Source of the DNA: Prorocentrum cordatum
Taxonomy: Eukaryota > Sar > Dinophyceae > Prorocentrales > Prorocentraceae
DNA length: 64,000 nt
Reading direction: 5' to 3'
Assembly (NCBI GenBank): GCA_963575745.1
Contig: CAUYUJ010004003.1
Location: 1 to 64,000 of the forward strand
Of the stretch, positions 62,896 through 64,000 are shown piece by piece. The stretch's first letter is position 1. Every line of letters starts with the position of its first letter. Under the pieces are notes generated by a model. It was given only the letters and a program-made list of their open reading frames with translations, ran no database searches and was not told the origin of the DNA. The position numbers and the translations under genes were made by a program.

Positions 62896-63054
62896 TTCTA
62901 AGAGTTTATACGATCGAAGTACCAGGCATGGTGTTTTGGAAGGATTCAGGATTACGAGGGTGCAACAGTGACGTTCGTTCGCGGTGTTGAGGTCCCCAAA
63001 AAACTGAGTTTAGCACGATTCAAGATCGTCAAAACGCACCCCCTGTTGTTGCTG

Positions 63055-63340
63055 CTGCTCCTTCACCTCCTCCTCCTCCTCCTCCTCCTCCTCCTCCTCT
63101 TCCTCCTCCTCCTCCTCCTCCCAACACCCAATCCTCTTCCTCCTCTTCTTCCTCGTCCTAATCCCCTTCTCCACATCGTCTTCCTCCTCTTCCGTCTTCT
63201 CCTCCGCTCGATACCTCAATCCTTTTCCTATTTTCCCTCGCGGCGCTGTTCTCCCTCTCCCTCTCTCCTCCTCCTCCTCCTCCTCCTCCTCCTCCTCTTC
63301 CTCCTCCTTCTCCCTCCTCCTCTCTTTGCCATCTCCACCC
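63055..63340. repeat. CTC-rich tracts
   Basis: CTC triplet runs at 63060-63120 and 63255-63330, with a pyrimidine-rich mixed stretch between. Confidence 0.93.
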
Positions 63341-64000
63341 CTCTCGTCCTCTTCCCGCACCTCGTTCCCCTGCTCCCTTTCCTCCTATTCTTCTGGTTCC
63401 ATCGTCGCACCCTCATGCTCCTCCCTTTCCACCTCGGGCAACTGTAGTAGATCTGCCGCTTCCCAGTCCTTGTCGTCCACCTTGCCCGCCTCCTTTCGCA
63501 TCCCTGCTTCCCTAATCACGCATCGTCCTTCCTCAAGTCGCGTTCCCCGCTCCTGTCTCGTCGCTCGTCGTTGGGCTCACGGTCGCCCGTCATCGGGTTC
63601 ACCGTCAGGAAGTGGTGGCTGTCTTCCTGCAGAAGAGGAGACGTAGCGAGAGGCACGGGTGGGACGGGTAGGGGGGGGAGGGGGCAGAAGTGAAGGGAGG
63701 ATGGCGTGGGAAGAAGGGTGGGGGGTAGAGTTCTTGCTGGACCTTGGGACCCGTGACCAAACAGTGGAGTTCGCGCGAGGAGAGGGGGGAGGGGGAAGGG
63801 AAAAGGGAAGGGAGGGGGGCGGGAGGGAGACGAACACGACCCTCGAACGGAAGCGCTTAGACATGGGCGGGACCCGAGCCAAACCACCCACCACCGCACT
63901 TCAAACAACCAGTCAGCCCGCCCCCCCCCCCCCCCGAAGGGGGGGACGGGACCAGCTGCCGAAGCGGACGGGCTACTCTCACCTCCCACGGCCGCCACGC
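63341..64000. other. unassigned right edge
   Basis: Pyrimidine- then purine-skewed sequence with a C run at 63921-63936. No recognised gene or repeat family. Confidence 0.5.

Overview
This is eukaryotic nuclear DNA, almost certainly from a dinoflagellate. The strongest signs are two near-perfect copies of the 22-nt dinoflagellate trans-spliced leader embedded in the DNA (+ strand at 54796, - strand at 41020). They are the scars left when trans-spliced mRNAs are copied back into the genome. Supporting signs are high GC, extreme microsatellite load and DIRS- and LINE-type retroelements. I recognise no intact housekeeping gene, rRNA or tRNA, and nothing bacterial such as operons or CRISPR.

Layout. 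0-9 kb is microsatellite (GGA/TCC, AGT, GAT) around a 2.3 kb array of 90-bp units. 9.4-12.1 kb holds a decayed retroelement tail on the - strand, a second 90-bp array in the opposite orientation and a GGA block. 12-21 kb is mostly unassigned sequence, with a palindromic element (14.9 kb), copies of an AAC-headed repeat, a long GAT array and a 12-bp minisatellite. 21.3-22.9 kb is a decayed LINE reverse transcriptase on the - strand, next to a small element with terminal inverted repeats. 23-29 kb carries SINE-like repeats, a second palindromic element and a tandem segmental duplication of 1.7-1.9 kb filled with a CAGCCT hexamer array. 29.6-31.4 kb has a third array of the same family (77-bp unit). 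32.8-38.3 kb is a frameshifted but nearly complete DIRS-type element on the - strand (gag-like, RT, RNase H, tyrosine recombinase). 38.6-41.0 kb looks like a decayed spliced-leader-tagged retrocopy. 45.6-49.8 kb on the - strand is the best coding locus: four long frames carrying 19 in-phase copies of an 18-nt imperfect palindrome. 51.4-53.9 kb has another copy of the 14.9 kb palindromic element and a 1.57 kb inverted pair of AAC-headed repeats. 54.8-59.4 kb is a full-length but decayed LINE that starts exactly at a spliced leader. 61-62.3 kb is the RNase H tail of another LINE. The rest is microsatellite.

How it fits together. The window is a retroelement and repeat landscape rather than a gene cluster. 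Recurring themes are retroelement 3' ends that run straight into microsatellite, dispersed repeats present in two to five copies (often in opposite orientations), and several kinds of self-complementary element. Repeat relationships were found by eye, so family boundaries are approximate, and frameshifts could be real decay, introns or assembly error.
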